DNA of 64,000 nucleotides. It comes from CAVRCA01 sp965218045 (GTDB lineage Bacteria; Pseudomonadota; Alphaproteobacteria; Acetobacterales; Acetobacteraceae). The notes beneath the pieces were generated by a model. The model worked only from the letters and a program-made list of their open reading frames with translations. It did no database searches and was not told the DNA's origin. The translations under genes were made by a program, and so were the position numbers. The DNA lies in NCBI GenBank assembly GCA_965218045.1, contig CBDCJX010000001.1, forward strand, positions 124,001 through 188,000. Direction: 5' to 3'. Positions 55,738 to 64,000 of this stretch are shown here, piece after piece (position 1 is the stretch's first letter; every line of letters begins with the position of its first letter).

Positions 55738-57044
55738 TCGACGCGACGCATGATCCGGCACGGCGCAGCTGGGTCGTGTCCGCCAACGGACATCCCTGCT
55801 TTCCGCTGCAAAATCTGCCTTTGGGCGTATTCAGCAGCAACGGCGAAGCGCCGGCCGCCGGTGTCGCGATCGGTGACGAAATCCTCGATCTGCGCGCGAC
55901 CCTCGACGCCGGATTGCTCGACGGCGCCGCGGCCGAGGCGGCGCGGGCGGCGTCCGGCGCGACGCTGAACGGACTGCTGGCACTTGGCCCGGCGGCCCGA
56001 CAGGCGTTGCGTGCTCGGCTGAGCGATCTGCTCGACGCCGATGGGCCGGAGCAAGCGCGGGCGGCAACGATGCGCGAGCGGCTGCTGCATCGGGCCGCAG
56101 ACTGCACGGTGCACCTGCCGTTGGCGATCGGGGCCTACACCGATTTCTACGCTGGCATCCATCACGCGCGAAACGGCGGCAAGTTGTTTCGTCCCGACAA
56201 CCCGCTGGCGCCGAACTACAAATACGTGCCGGTGGCCTATCACAGCCGCGCCTCCTCGGTCCGTCCGTCGGGGACGGATGTGCGTCGGCCCAACGGTCAG
56301 CGCCCGCGCGGCGGCGGCGCGCCGGAGTTCGGGCCATGCGAGCGGCTCGACTACGAGATGGAGCTCGGCGTCTGGATCGGTGCGGGCAATGCGTTGGGCG
56401 AGCCGATCCCGATCGGCCGGGCGGGGGAGCACATCGCCGGGTTCTGCCTGCTCAACGACTGGTCGGCGCGCGACATCCAGGGTTGGGAAAGCCAGCCGCT
56501 CGGCCCCTTCCTGGCAAAGAATTTTCAGACCAGCATCTCGCCGTGGATCATCACGCCGGAAGCATTGGCACCGTTCCGCGCCGCGCAGCCGCCGCGCCCG
56601 GCGGGCGATCCGGCGCCGCTGCCGCATCTGCTGGATGCCGCCGACCAGGCCGAGGGCGCGCTCGATATGGCGGTCGAGGTGCTGCTGCAAACCGAGACGA
56701 TGCGCGGGCGTGACATGGCGCCGCACCGCTTGTCGCTCGCCAACACGCGCGACCTGTACTGGACGGTGGCGCAGATGGTGGCGCACCACGCGAGCGGCGG
56801 CTGCAACTTGCAAATCGGCGATCTGTTCGGCAGCGGCACGATCTCCGCGCCCGATCCGTCCGGCTGGGGCGCGCTGCTGGAGATCACCGAGGGCGGGCGG
56901 AAGACCGTGGATCTGCCATCCGGCGAGACCCGCACGTTCCTGCTGGACGGCGACGAGGTGATCCTGCGCGCGACATGCCAGGCGGACGGTTTCGTGCCCA
57001 TCGGCCTTGGCGAGTGCCGCGGCCGGGTGCTGCCCGCTCGATGA
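55734..57044 (+). CDS. fahA: Fumarylacetoacetase
   Basis: A 436-aa hydrolase yielding fumarate and acetoacetate. GTG 55734 overlaps the hmgA stop. Landmarks: FPLQNLPLGVFSSNGEAPAA in the N-terminal domain, YTDFYAGIHHARNGGKLFRP (catalytic His region, Asp metal ligand), LDYEMELGVWIGAGNALGEP (metal Glu residues), FCLLNDWSARDIQGWESQPL (metal Asp) and GPFLAKNFQTSISPWIITPE (Lys). It completes homogentisate breakdown apart from the isomerase step. Confidence 0.95.
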   Translation: MIDATHDPARRSWVVSANGHPCFPLQNLPLGVFSSNGEAPAAGVAIGDEILDLRATLDAGLLDGAAAEAARAASGATLNGLLALGPAARQALRARLSDLLDADGPEQARAATMRERLLHRAADCTVHLPLAIGAYTDFYAGIHHARNGGKLFRPDNPLAPNYKYVPVAYHSRASSVRPSGTDVRRPNGQRPRGGGAPEFGPCERLDYEMELGVWIGAGNALGEPIPIGRAGEHIAGFCLLNDWSARDIQGWESQPLGPFLAKNFQTSISPWIITPEALAPFRAAQPPRPAGDPAPLPHLLDAADQAEGALDMAVEVLLQTETMRGRDMAPHRLSLANTRDLYWTVAQMVAHHASGGCNLQIGDLFGSGTISAPDPSGWGALLEITEGGRKTVDLPSGETRTFLLDGDEVILRATCQADGFVPIGLGECRGRVLPAR

Positions 57045-57058
57045 GGGGAGAAGGCACG

Positions 57059-58261
57059 ATGCCCGCTACGACGGTTGGTCGGCGCTCGGCAATCGCGGGA
57101 GCTCTTGCCGGGCTGTCGATGGGCGCACGCCTTCGACACGCGCGGGCCGAGGCGGCGGTGAAGATTGGCGTGCTGACCGACGAGAGCGGACCCTACGCCG
57201 ACAGCGGCGGACCCGGCTCGGTGCTGGCGGCGCGCATGGCGGCGGCCGATTTCGGCGGTTCCCTGCTCGGCCATTCTGTCGAGATTGTCCACGCCGACAC
57301 GCAGAACAAGCCCGACGTCGCGGGAGCGGTCGCGCGCCAGTGGTACGACACGGAGGGGGTGGACGCGATCGTCGACCTGCCGGTCACGCCCATCGCCCTG
57401 GCGGTGCAACAGGCCGCGCGCGAGAAGCGCCGCACGGTGATGATCACAGGCGCGGCGATCACCGATTTCACCCAGAAACTCTGCGCTCCGGTCAGCACGC
57501 ATTGGGCCGACGACACGCACGCGATGACCACCGGCACGGCGCGAGAAGTGGTGCGCGAGGGCGGCAAGACCTGGTTCTTCATCACCGTCGATTTCAGCTT
57601 CGGCAAGGCGCTCGAGGCGGCGGCCAAGTCGGTGATCGAAGCCGACGGCGGCCGGGTGCTGGGCTCCGCCTATTTCCCGATCGGCAACACGGATTTCTCG
57701 GCGCAGCTCGTCGCGGCGCAAAGCTCGCGCGCCGACGTGATCGGACTCGCCTCGGTCGGCAACGACCAGGTGAACGTGATAAAGCAGGCCGCCGAGTTCG
57801 GCATCCAGGGCAGGGGACGTCAGCGGCTCGCCGGCTTCCTCGTCTACATCACCGACATCCATGCGCTGGGGCTGCCGATCTGCCAGGGCCTCGCGTTCAC
57901 CTCGGGATTCTACTGGGATCAGACCGACGCGGCGCGCAGCTTCAGCAAGCGGTTCCACGCCGAGCAAAGCGCGATGCCGACGCGCGAGCAGGCGGCGACC
58001 TACGTCGCGAGCCTGCATTTCCTCAAGTCGATGGCGCAGGCGGGCACGCGCGATCCGCTCGCGGTCGCGCGTGCCATGCGGGTGCTGCCGGTCGACTATC
58101 TCGGCCACCCCGCGACCGTGCGCGGCGATGGCAGGGTGCTGTACGATCTCACGCTGTATCGCGTGAAACCGCCGCGGCGGAGCCGCTCGCCATGGGACTA
58201 CTACGAGCCGCTCGCCACCATTGTCGCAGCCGAGGCGTTCCTGCCGCAAGCCTGCGGTTGA
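57059..58261 (+). CDS. Type I periplasmic binding protein (Liv-like)
   Basis: A 400-aa exported protein from ATG 57059 behind GGGGAGAAGG. The N-terminus GRRSAIAGALAGLSMGARLR with a later HARA site has a Tat-like twin Arg. The mature protein begins VKIGVLTDESGPYADSGGPG and continues with LGHSVEIVHADTQNKPDVAG and TDFSAQLVAAQSSRADVIGL, as in amide/aromatic-acid-binding Liv proteins. Set in the homogentisate operon 14 bases after fahA, it may bind an aromatic acid; no permease adjoins it. Confidence 0.87.
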   Translation: MPATTVGRRSAIAGALAGLSMGARLRHARAEAAVKIGVLTDESGPYADSGGPGSVLAARMAAADFGGSLLGHSVEIVHADTQNKPDVAGAVARQWYDTEGVDAIVDLPVTPIALAVQQAAREKRRTVMITGAAITDFTQKLCAPVSTHWADDTHAMTTGTAREVVREGGKTWFFITVDFSFGKALEAAAKSVIEADGGRVLGSAYFPIGNTDFSAQLVAAQSSRADVIGLASVGNDQVNVIKQAAEFGIQGRGRQRLAGFLVYITDIHALGLPICQGLAFTSGFYWDQTDAARSFSKRFHAEQSAMPTREQAATYVASLHFLKSMAQAGTRDPLAVARAMRVLPVDYLGHPATVRGDGRVLYDLTLYRVKPPRRSRSPWDYYEPLATIVAAEAFLPQACG

Positions 58262-58282
58262 GCCGGCCGACAAGCGTCGACG

Positions 58283-58762
58283 ATGATCAGTCTGCGTCGC
58301 GCCAATCTGATCCTTGCCGTGCTCGCGGTGTTCGCCCCCGTGGCGCATGTGCTGGAGCTGCCGAACAAGATGGCGCTGGACGGGCCGCTCTGGCTGGCGG
58401 TGCAGCAGCACCTCTATCGCGGCTGGGGCCCGTTCATTGGCGCCCCGACAGAGCTGGGCGCGCTCGCCACCTCCCTTGCCCTGCTCATTCTGGACCGACG
58501 CAGCGCGCGATTGATGCTGCTGGCGAGTGCCGCCTATTGCGGGATGCTCGCCGCCTTCTTCGTGCTTAACGCCCCGGTCAACGTGGCGGTGAGCGTTTGG
58601 ACGCCGGCAACGCTTCCGGTCGATTGGCCGGCGTATCGCCTGCGATGGGAGGCCGGTCACGCCATCGCAGCGGCGCTTTCGCTGCTTGGACTGGCGGCTG
58701 CGCTGCTGAACAATGCGCGGCGGAGGGGCGTCGCGTTGACGCGCCCGGCGCCACCCGCCTAG
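58283..58762 (+). CDS. Small membrane protein, DUF1772-like
   Basis: A 159-aa protein with four hydrophobic helices (LILAVLAVFAPVAHVLEL; LGALATSLALLILDR; ARLMLLASAAYCGMLAAFFV; GHAIAAALSLLGLAAALL). The block FVLNAPVNVAVSVWTPATLP followed by DWPAYRLRWEAGHAI resembles DUF1772 (anthrone oxygenase-like) proteins. The function is unknown. It follows the binding protein by 21 bases and probably belongs to the same transcript. Confidence 0.72.
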   Translation: MISLRRANLILAVLAVFAPVAHVLELPNKMALDGPLWLAVQQHLYRGWGPFIGAPTELGALATSLALLILDRRSARLMLLASAAYCGMLAAFFVLNAPVNVAVSVWTPATLPVDWPAYRLRWEAGHAIAAALSLLGLAAALLNNARRRGVALTRPAPPA

Positions 58763-58813
58763 TCTTCCGCTTGCGAAATTCGCCGAGTGTGCACGGTATT
58801 GGGGAAACGCGTC

Positions 58814-59593
58814 GTGGCAAACCAGCTCAAGCAACGCATCAAATCGGGCAAGGCGGCGGTGAATGGCTGGCTCGCCATCCCGTCCGGCTTTTCCGCCGAG
58901 GTCATGGCCCAGTGCGGCTGGGACAGCGTCACCGTCGACATGCAGCACGGGGTGCAGGATTATCTCTCGATGGTCGCCTGCTTCCAGGCCATGCAGGCAC
59001 ACCCGATCACCCCGCTCGTGCGCGTGCCCTGGAATGAGCCTGGCATCATCGGCAAGGTGCTCGACGGCGGTGCGATGGGCGTGATCTGCCCGATGGTGAA
59101 CAACAAGGCGGAGGCCGAGCAGCTCGTCGCCTCATGCAAATACCCGCCCGACGGCAAGCGCAGCAATGGCCCGATCCGCGCCGCCATGTACGGCGAGGCG
59201 AGCAGCTATCAGACCACGGCGAACACCGACTGCATGGTGATCCCGATGATCGAGACGCAGGAGGCGATCGACAACATCGACGCCATTCTCGACATCCCTG
59301 GGATCGACGGCATCTATGTCGGCCCCAGCGACCTCGGGCTGTCGCTCGGCATGGTGCCGATCCTCGATCGCGAGGAACCAAAGATTCTCGGCATCTACGA
59401 GAAGCTGCTGTCCGCGACCAAGCGACGCGATCTGTTCGCCGGCTTGCACAACGGCTCGGCCGCCTACGCCGCCCGCATGATCGGCATGGGCTTTCGTTTC
59501 GTCACCATCGCTAATGACAGCGGATTGATGGCGAAAGCCGCGCGCGAGGCGGTGCAGACGACGCGCAAGGCGGCGGGCGAGGTCGCCGGCTGA
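58814..59593 (+). CDS. HpcH/HpaI-family aldolase
   Basis: A 259-aa class II aldolase of the HpcH/HpaI/citrate-lyase family. Landmarks: VNGWLAIPSGFSAEVMAQCG, WDSVTVDMQHGVQDYLSMVA (catalytic His region), PLVRVPWNEPGIIGKVLDGG (Arg), VIPMIETQEAIDNIDAIL (metal Glu) and GIYVGPSDLGLSLGMVP (metal Asp). It cleaves or makes 2-keto-3-hydroxy acids with pyruvate-type donors. GTG 58814 has GGGGAA eight bases upstream; the TGC/GTG region further up from 58787 adds nine unconserved residues. Confidence 0.87.
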   Translation: MANQLKQRIKSGKAAVNGWLAIPSGFSAEVMAQCGWDSVTVDMQHGVQDYLSMVACFQAMQAHPITPLVRVPWNEPGIIGKVLDGGAMGVICPMVNNKAEAEQLVASCKYPPDGKRSNGPIRAAMYGEASSYQTTANTDCMVIPMIETQEAIDNIDAILDIPGIDGIYVGPSDLGLSLGMVPILDREEPKILGIYEKLLSATKRRDLFAGLHNGSAAYAARMIGMGFRFVTIANDSGLMAKAAREAVQTTRKAAGEVAG

Positions 59594-59608
59594 CCTGAGT
59601 TCGACGGT

Positions 59609-60658
59609 TTAACTACGCGTCGATCCGGTCGCCGGGATAGCGAGGTAGGCAAGGCGCTTGATCTCCTTGCGGCCACGCGCGACCGAATCGAGGATCAATC
59701 CGCACGCGGTCGACAGGAAACAGAGGAGAACCAGGCTCGCCGCGAGCACGGCGGTCGGCAAGCGCGGCACCAGGCCGCTACGCAGGAATTCGAGCACCAC
59801 CGGAACCCCCAGCCCAAAGCCGAGCAGCAGCAGCGCCAGCCCGGCCAGTGAGAAGAACTGCAACGGCCGCTCCTCCTTGACCAGGATCATGATGGTTCGC
59901 AGGATGCGCACGCCGTCGCGCAAAGTGCGCAGCTTCGAGGCCGAGCCGACCGGCCGGTCACGGTAGCGCGTCTCCATCTCGCCGATCGGCATCTTCAGTT
60001 CGAGCGCGTGAACCGTGAACTCGGTTTCCGTCTCGAAGCCGGTGGCCAGGGCGGGAAATGATTTTACGAACCGTCGGGAAAACACCCGGTAGCCCGACAG
60101 CATGTCGGTGATGCGATCGCCGAACACCCAGCCGACAATCCCGGTCAGCATCACGTTGCCGAAGCGATGGCCCGGGCGATAGGCGGCGGCGATCTCGGTC
60201 ACCCGCGTGCCCGTCACCATGTCGAGCTGATCGGCGACAAGCATATGCGCCATCGCGGGGCTCGCCGAGGCGTCGTAGGTGTTGTCGCCGTCGACGAGCA
60301 GGTAGACGTCCGCTTCCACGTCGGCGAACATACGCCGCACGACGTGGCCCTTGCCCTGCAACGCCTCGCGCCGCACCAGGGCACCAGCGGCGCGCGCGGC
60401 TGCCACCGTGCCGTCGCTGGAGTTGTTGTCGTAGACGTAGATCGCCGCGTCCGGCAGCGCGGCGCGGAATGCCGCCATGACCGGCCCGATGGCGACCTCC
60501 TCGTTGTAGCAGGGGATCAGCACCGCGACCCGCAGGCCCGCGAGCGGGTCCGCCACGGGCGCCGCATGGTCCGCCTCCGGGCAGACGACAGGATGACGCC
60601 AGACCGAGGCGGTGAGCGCCGCAGGTGCTACGAGGAGTTCGGGCGCGGTCGGTGGCAA
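59609..60658 (-). CDS. Glycosyltransferase family 2 (dolichyl-phosphate-mannose synthase-like)
   Basis: A ~349-aa enzyme: VAVLIPCYNEEVAIGPVMAA, IYVYDNNSSDGTVAAARAAG, DVYLLVDGDNTYDA (DxD-like motif), GNVMLTGIVGWVFGDRITDM with LSGYRVFSRRFVKSF, then two C-terminal membrane helices (FFSLAGLALLLLGFGLGVPV; AVLAASLVLLCFLSTACGLI). Such proteins make polyprenyl-phosphate sugars or glycosylate lipids. The TTG at 60658 is chosen since AGGGA lies seven bases upstream; the open frame reaches 60985 but would cross the divergent gene's start. It ends 15 bases from the convergent aldolase. Confidence 0.82.
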   Translation of the reverse strand: MPPTAPELLVAPAALTASVWRHPVVCPEADHAAPVADPLAGLRVAVLIPCYNEEVAIGPVMAAFRAALPDAAIYVYDNNSSDGTVAAARAAGALVRREALQGKGHVVRRMFADVEADVYLLVDGDNTYDASASPAMAHMLVADQLDMVTGTRVTEIAAAYRPGHRFGNVMLTGIVGWVFGDRITDMLSGYRVFSRRFVKSFPALATGFETETEFTVHALELKMPIGEMETRYRDRPVGSASKLRTLRDGVRILRTIMILVKEERPLQFFSLAGLALLLLGFGLGVPVVLEFLRSGLVPRLPTAVLAASLVLLCFLSTACGLILDSVARGRKEIKRLAYLAIPATGSTRS

Positions 60659-60830
60659 ATGTCGATCCCTGACTTCCGCGTCTTTGTAACCAGGGGTTGT
60701 GGATACATTCAAGCGTTTAGCGCCACTCGCGTTGCGCCCAGCACGCCTGGGCTTGCCTCTGCGGCTTGGTTGCCAATCGTGCGACGGCGCGTGCAGTCTG
60801 CCGGGCCGCGACCATACGGAGGGCTGATTG

Positions 60831-62369
60831 ATGAACGGCGCCGAGAGCCTTGTGCATACGCTGCTGGCGAGTGGCGTCGACACCTGCTTCTCCAACCCCG
60901 GCACGAGCGAGATGCACTTTGTCGCCGCCTTGGACCGGATCCCCGGCATGCGCTGCGTGCTCGGGCTGTTCGAGGGCGTCGTCACAGGTGCCGCCGACGG
61001 CTACTACCGGATGGCCGAGAAGCCGGCGGCGACCCTGCTGCATTGCGGCCCCGGCCTCGCCAACGGGCTGGCCAACCTGCACAACGCGCGTCGCGCCCGA
61101 TCCGGCGTGGTCAACATCGTCGGCGATCAGGCCACCTATCATCGACCGTACGACGCGCCATTGACCGCCGATACCGAAGGCTGGGCGCGGCCGGTCTCGG
61201 CCTGGGTGCGTACCGCGACGCAAGCCGCGACGGTGGGTGCCGACGCGGCGGTCGCGGTGCAGGCGGCGCGCACCTCGCCGGGTCAGATCGCCACGCTGAT
61301 CCTGCCGGCCGACACCGCCTGGACCGAGGGCGGCGAGCCGGGCCGAGCCTTTTCGCCTCCGGCCGCGCCGCTTGTCGCCCCAGGCGTGGTGCAGGAGATC
61401 GCCCGCGTGCTGCGGAGCGGCGAGCCGGCGTTGCTGCTGCTCGGCGGCGGCGCGCTGCGGGAGGCGGGGCTCAACTCCGCCCACCGGATCGCCCAGGCGA
61501 CCGGCGCGCGGCTGATGGCATCGGGCTCGAATGCGCGGATGGCGCGCGGGCGCGGGCGGCCGGCGATCGATCGGGTGCCGTATCCGATAGACCAGGCGGT
61601 GCAGGCGCTTGCTGGCATCCGGCACCTCATCCTGGTTGGCGCCGTGGACCCGGTCGGCTTCTTCGCCTACCCCAACAAGCCCGGCCGCCTCGCTCCGCCC
61701 GACGCGGCGATCCACGTCCTGTCCCGTCCCGAGCACGACCACGCGGCGGCGCTGGCCCAGCTTTGCGACGCGCTGGGAGCGCCATCGTCGGCGATCCAAG
61801 ACGCCGGTCCCCGCCCCGAGCCGGCGCGCGGCGCGCCCACGCCCGAGGCGGTGGCGCAAACCGTGGCGGCGCTGATGCCCGAGCAGGCCATCGTGGTCGA
61901 CGAGGCGGTGACGTTCGGACGCGGCTTCTTCCCGGCCACCCGCGCGGCGGCGCCGCATGATTGGCTGCAGCTCTGCGGCGGCGCGATCGGCGAGGGCATC
62001 CCGCTGGCAACCGGGGCGGCGATCGGCGCGCCCGGCCGGCGGGTGATCGCGCTGCAGGCCGACGGCTCCGGCATGTACACCATCCAGGGCCTATGGACGC
62101 AGGCGCGCGAGAAGCTGGATGTCACCACGATCGTGTTCTCGAACCGGAAATACGCCATCCTGCTGGGTGAGCTTGCCAATGTGGGCGCCAATCCGGGGCG
62201 AACCGCGCTCGACATGATGGACCTCGGCAACCCGGACCTCGACTGGACCCGCCTGGCACAGGGAATGGGCGTGGACGCCGCGCGCGCCGATAGCTGCGAG
62301 CAGCTCGCCGAGCTGGTGACGCAGTCGCTGCGCCGCAAAGGGCCGTTCCTCATCGAGCTGCTGATCTGA
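60831..62369 (+). CDS. ThDP-dependent enzyme of the acetolactate synthase/benzoylformate decarboxylase group
   Basis: A 512-aa protein from ATG 60831, with GGAGGG upstream. It has the PYR domain (DTCFSNPGTSEMHFVAALDR; GLFEGVVTGAADGYYRMAEK with the catalytic Glu; LLHCGPGLANGLANLHNARR) and the PP domain (LQLCGGAIGEGIPLATGAAI; ADGSGMYTIQGLWTQAREKL; VTTIVFSNRKYAIL). The usual GDG of the ThDP motif reads ADG. It is often called acetolactate synthase large subunit, but no small subunit adjoins, so another 2-keto acid decarboxylase or ligase is as likely. Confidence 0.85.
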   Translation: MNGAESLVHTLLASGVDTCFSNPGTSEMHFVAALDRIPGMRCVLGLFEGVVTGAADGYYRMAEKPAATLLHCGPGLANGLANLHNARRARSGVVNIVGDQATYHRPYDAPLTADTEGWARPVSAWVRTATQAATVGADAAVAVQAARTSPGQIATLILPADTAWTEGGEPGRAFSPPAAPLVAPGVVQEIARVLRSGEPALLLLGGGALREAGLNSAHRIAQATGARLMASGSNARMARGRGRPAIDRVPYPIDQAVQALAGIRHLILVGAVDPVGFFAYPNKPGRLAPPDAAIHVLSRPEHDHAAALAQLCDALGAPSSAIQDAGPRPEPARGAPTPEAVAQTVAALMPEQAIVVDEAVTFGRGFFPATRAAAPHDWLQLCGGAIGEGIPLATGAAIGAPGRRVIALQADGSGMYTIQGLWTQAREKLDVTTIVFSNRKYAILLGELANVGANPGRTALDMMDLGNPDLDWTRLAQGMGVDAARADSCEQLAELVTQSLRRKGPFLIELLI

Positions 62370-62455
62370 GCGGCTTCGCCCCTCGGGCGCGTTGACGCGC
62401 TCGGGGCTGCCTCCTAGCCTTTTGTCGCTCGCGGATGTGGGCGGGGAGGGAGGCG

Positions 62456-63451
62456 ATGGAGAGACGGACGCTCGGGCGGACGGGCCTACAGGTCTCTGTC
62501 CTCGGCTATGGTTGCGGCGCGGTCGGCGGCCTCTTGGTCCGTGGCGACGCGGAGCAGCAGGAGCGGGCGATCGCGCGTGCCCTCGCGCTCGGCATCAACT
62601 ACTTCGACACGGCGCCGCAATACGGCGATGGCGCATCTGAAACCAATCTCGGCTTGGTGCTGCGCAAGTTTCTCCCCGACGTGGTCGTCGGCACCAAGAT
62701 ACGCATTCCTGCGGCCGATCGGGGCCGGCTGACGCAAGCGATCCCGGAGGCGCTGGAGGCGAGCCTGCGTCGGCTCGGCCGCGACAGCGTCGACCTGTAT
62801 CAGTTGCACAACGCGATCGGCCCGGAGGACAGCGACGAGACACTCGGCGTGCGCACCGTGCTGGACGAGGTGGCGCCCGCTTTCCTCCGCTTGCGCGAGC
62901 AAGGCAAGCTGCGCCACATCGGCTTCACGGCGGTCGGTGATACGGCTTCGCTGCACCAGGTGATCGCGGCGCGCGCGTTCGAGACAGCGCAGGTCAGCTA
63001 CAACATGCTCAATCCCAGCGCGGGTGCGGTGGTCGCCGCGTCGTATCCGGCGCAGGACTACGCCGACCTGATCGGCCGCGCGCAGGAGGCGGGAATGGGT
63101 GTCATCAACATCCGCGTGCTCGCCGCCGGCGCGCTAAGCGGTACCGAGGCACGACATCCCATCGCCGCGCCGAGCGTGGCTCCCATCGGCTCCGGTCGCG
63201 ACTATGGCGCGGACGTGCAACGCGCGCGTCGGCTGGCGCCGCTGGTCGAGGCGGGCCACGCCGATGATCTCGTTGAGGCATCGCTGCGATTTGCCATCAC
63301 GCATCCGGGGATCAGCACCGTGCTGGTCGGCACCGCCACAACCGACGAATTCGAGCACGCGGTCGCTGCGGTGAACAAGGGACCGTTGCCGCCAGAGGCG
63401 CTGCGACTGCTGATGAAATTGCAAGCCGGCTTCGTCGGCGAAGCGCGATAG
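62456..63451 (+). CDS. Aldo/keto reductase
   Basis: A 331-aa TIM-barrel oxidoreductase from ATG 62456 behind GGGAGGGAGG. The catalytic tetrad is visible: Asp and Tyr in NYFDTAPQYGDGASETNLGL, Lys in VVVGTKIRI and His in VDLYQLHNAIG. The NADP-binding part includes GISTVLVGTATTDEFEHAV. The substrate is unknown. It is followed 13 bases later by an Ldh2-type dehydrogenase gene and follows the ThDP enzyme by 86 bases, suggesting one catabolic unit for a hydroxy or keto compound. Confidence 0.92.
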   Translation: MERRTLGRTGLQVSVLGYGCGAVGGLLVRGDAEQQERAIARALALGINYFDTAPQYGDGASETNLGLVLRKFLPDVVVGTKIRIPAADRGRLTQAIPEALEASLRRLGRDSVDLYQLHNAIGPEDSDETLGVRTVLDEVAPAFLRLREQGKLRHIGFTAVGDTASLHQVIAARAFETAQVSYNMLNPSAGAVVAASYPAQDYADLIGRAQEAGMGVINIRVLAAGALSGTEARHPIAAPSVAPIGSGRDYGADVQRARRLAPLVEAGHADDLVEASLRFAITHPGISTVLVGTATTDEFEHAVAAVNKGPLPPEALRLLMKLQAGFVGEAR

Positions 63452-63464
63452 GAGGGGGAGCGAG

Positions 63465-64000
63465 ATGCCGAAAGTTGCGGCGGAGCGTATCAGGACGATC
63501 GGCGAGGCGCTGCTGGTCGCGAGCGGCGCGCCGCGCGAAGAAGCCGAGATCGTCATGCGGCACTGCGTGAACGCCAACCTCGCCGGTCACGATTCGCACG
63601 GCATCATCATGATCCCGAGCTATATCGAGCGCGTGAAGGTCGGCCACATCGTGCCGGGCGCGCCGTGGAAGATCGTGCAGGAGAGCGCCACCACCACCGT
63701 CGTCGACGGCCATTGGGGTTTTGGTTACGTCGTCAACGAAAGGGCGATGAAGCACACCATCGAAAAGGCACGCACCTCAAACGTGGCGGCCTGCACGGTG
63801 TTCCGCCAAGGCCATATCGGTCGGCTCGCCAGCTACCCGCTGATGGCGATCGAGGAGGGCATGATCGGCCTGATCACCGCCGATTCCGGTCGCTCGCCCA
63901 AGCACGTGGCACCATTCGGCGGGGCAGAGCCGCGGCTCGGCACCAACCCGCTGTCGATCGCGGTGCCCTCCGATCTCGACGGGCCGCTGTTCCTCGACAT
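63465..64000 (+). CDS. Malate/L-lactate (Ldh2/YlbC-family) dehydrogenase, 3'-truncated
   Basis: The first 178 residues of an Ldh2-family NAD(P) dehydrogenase, cut by the window end. ATG 63465 follows AGGAGGGGGAG. Family blocks: NANLAGHDSHGIIMIPSYIE (catalytic His region), TTTVVDGHWGFGYVVNERAM, RQGHIGRLASYPLMAIEEGM and SPKHVAPFGGAEPRLGTNPL. It oxidises 2-hydroxy acids such as malate, lactate or ureidoglycolate. It lies behind the aldo/keto reductase in one operon. Confidence 0.9.
   Translation, partial: MPKVAAERIRTIGEALLVASGAPREEAEIVMRHCVNANLAGHDSHGIIMIPSYIERVKVGHIVPGAPWKIVQESATTTVVDGHWGFGYVVNERAMKHTIEKARTSNVAACTVFRQGHIGRLASYPLMAIEEGMIGLITADSGRSPKHVAPFGGAEPRLGTNPLSIAVPSDLDGPLFLD

Overview
The window is high-GC DNA from an alphaproteobacterium. 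Acetobacteraceae or a close Rhodospirillales relative fits best. The grounds are uniformly GC-rich codon use, several Liv-type ABC uptake genes, a map-radC pair, alphaproteobacterial-type flavoproteins and short palindromic repeats of the kind common in that group. No 16S or other species marker is present, so this is an inference. Gene density is high and starts are often GTG or TTG, with many 1-4 nt stop/start overlaps.

Layout. 1-8.5 kb is housekeeping and metabolism: a 5'-truncated luciferase-like oxidoreductase, a methyltransferase, a GST behind a MazEF-type toxin-antitoxin pair, tartrate/malate dehydrogenase, pyrE, map, a shortened radC, an orphan periplasmic binding protein, a TerC-family membrane protein and tRNA-Glu(CTC). 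8.5-13.8 kb is an accessory patch after the tRNA: a broken Eco57I-like restriction-methylase gene, dispersed palindromic repeats and an unrecognised 218-aa protein. 13.9-20.6 kb (minus) is a Liv-type ABC transporter (binding protein, LivH, a LivM-LivG fusion, LivF) with a propionyl/acetyl-CoA synthetase. A 1156-aa multi-domain iron-sulfur flavoprotein is divergent from it (20.9-24.3 kb). A hybrid sensor kinase follows.

27.2-52.1 kb is the centrepiece: a complete-looking exosortase A (XrtA/PEP-CTERM) exopolysaccharide and protein-sorting locus built as two divergent operons around an AT-rich control region at about 40.9-41.4 kb. The minus arm carries a priming sugar transferase, the PrsK/PrsR two-component system, the TPR protein PrsT, an O-antigen-ligase-like protein, a 59-aa membrane protein, a glycosyltransferase and a GDP-heptose module (gmhA, an hddC-gmhB fusion, hddA). 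The plus arm carries the export lipoprotein, chain-length protein, tyrosine kinase, outer-membrane barrel, AAA ATPase, polysaccharide deacetylase, FemAB-like protein, glycosyltransferase and XrtA-EpsI. No PEP-CTERM substrate is visible in the window. A decayed IS701-like transposase marks its right edge.

52.5-64 kb is catabolic: a MarR regulator with a probable operator, then P450, homogentisate dioxygenase and fumarylacetoacetase overlapping in one operon, followed by a binding protein, a small membrane protein and an HpcH/HpaI aldolase. A GT2 glycosyltransferase lies on the minus strand. A ThDP enzyme, an aldo/keto reductase and a 3'-truncated Ldh2-type dehydrogenase complete the window.
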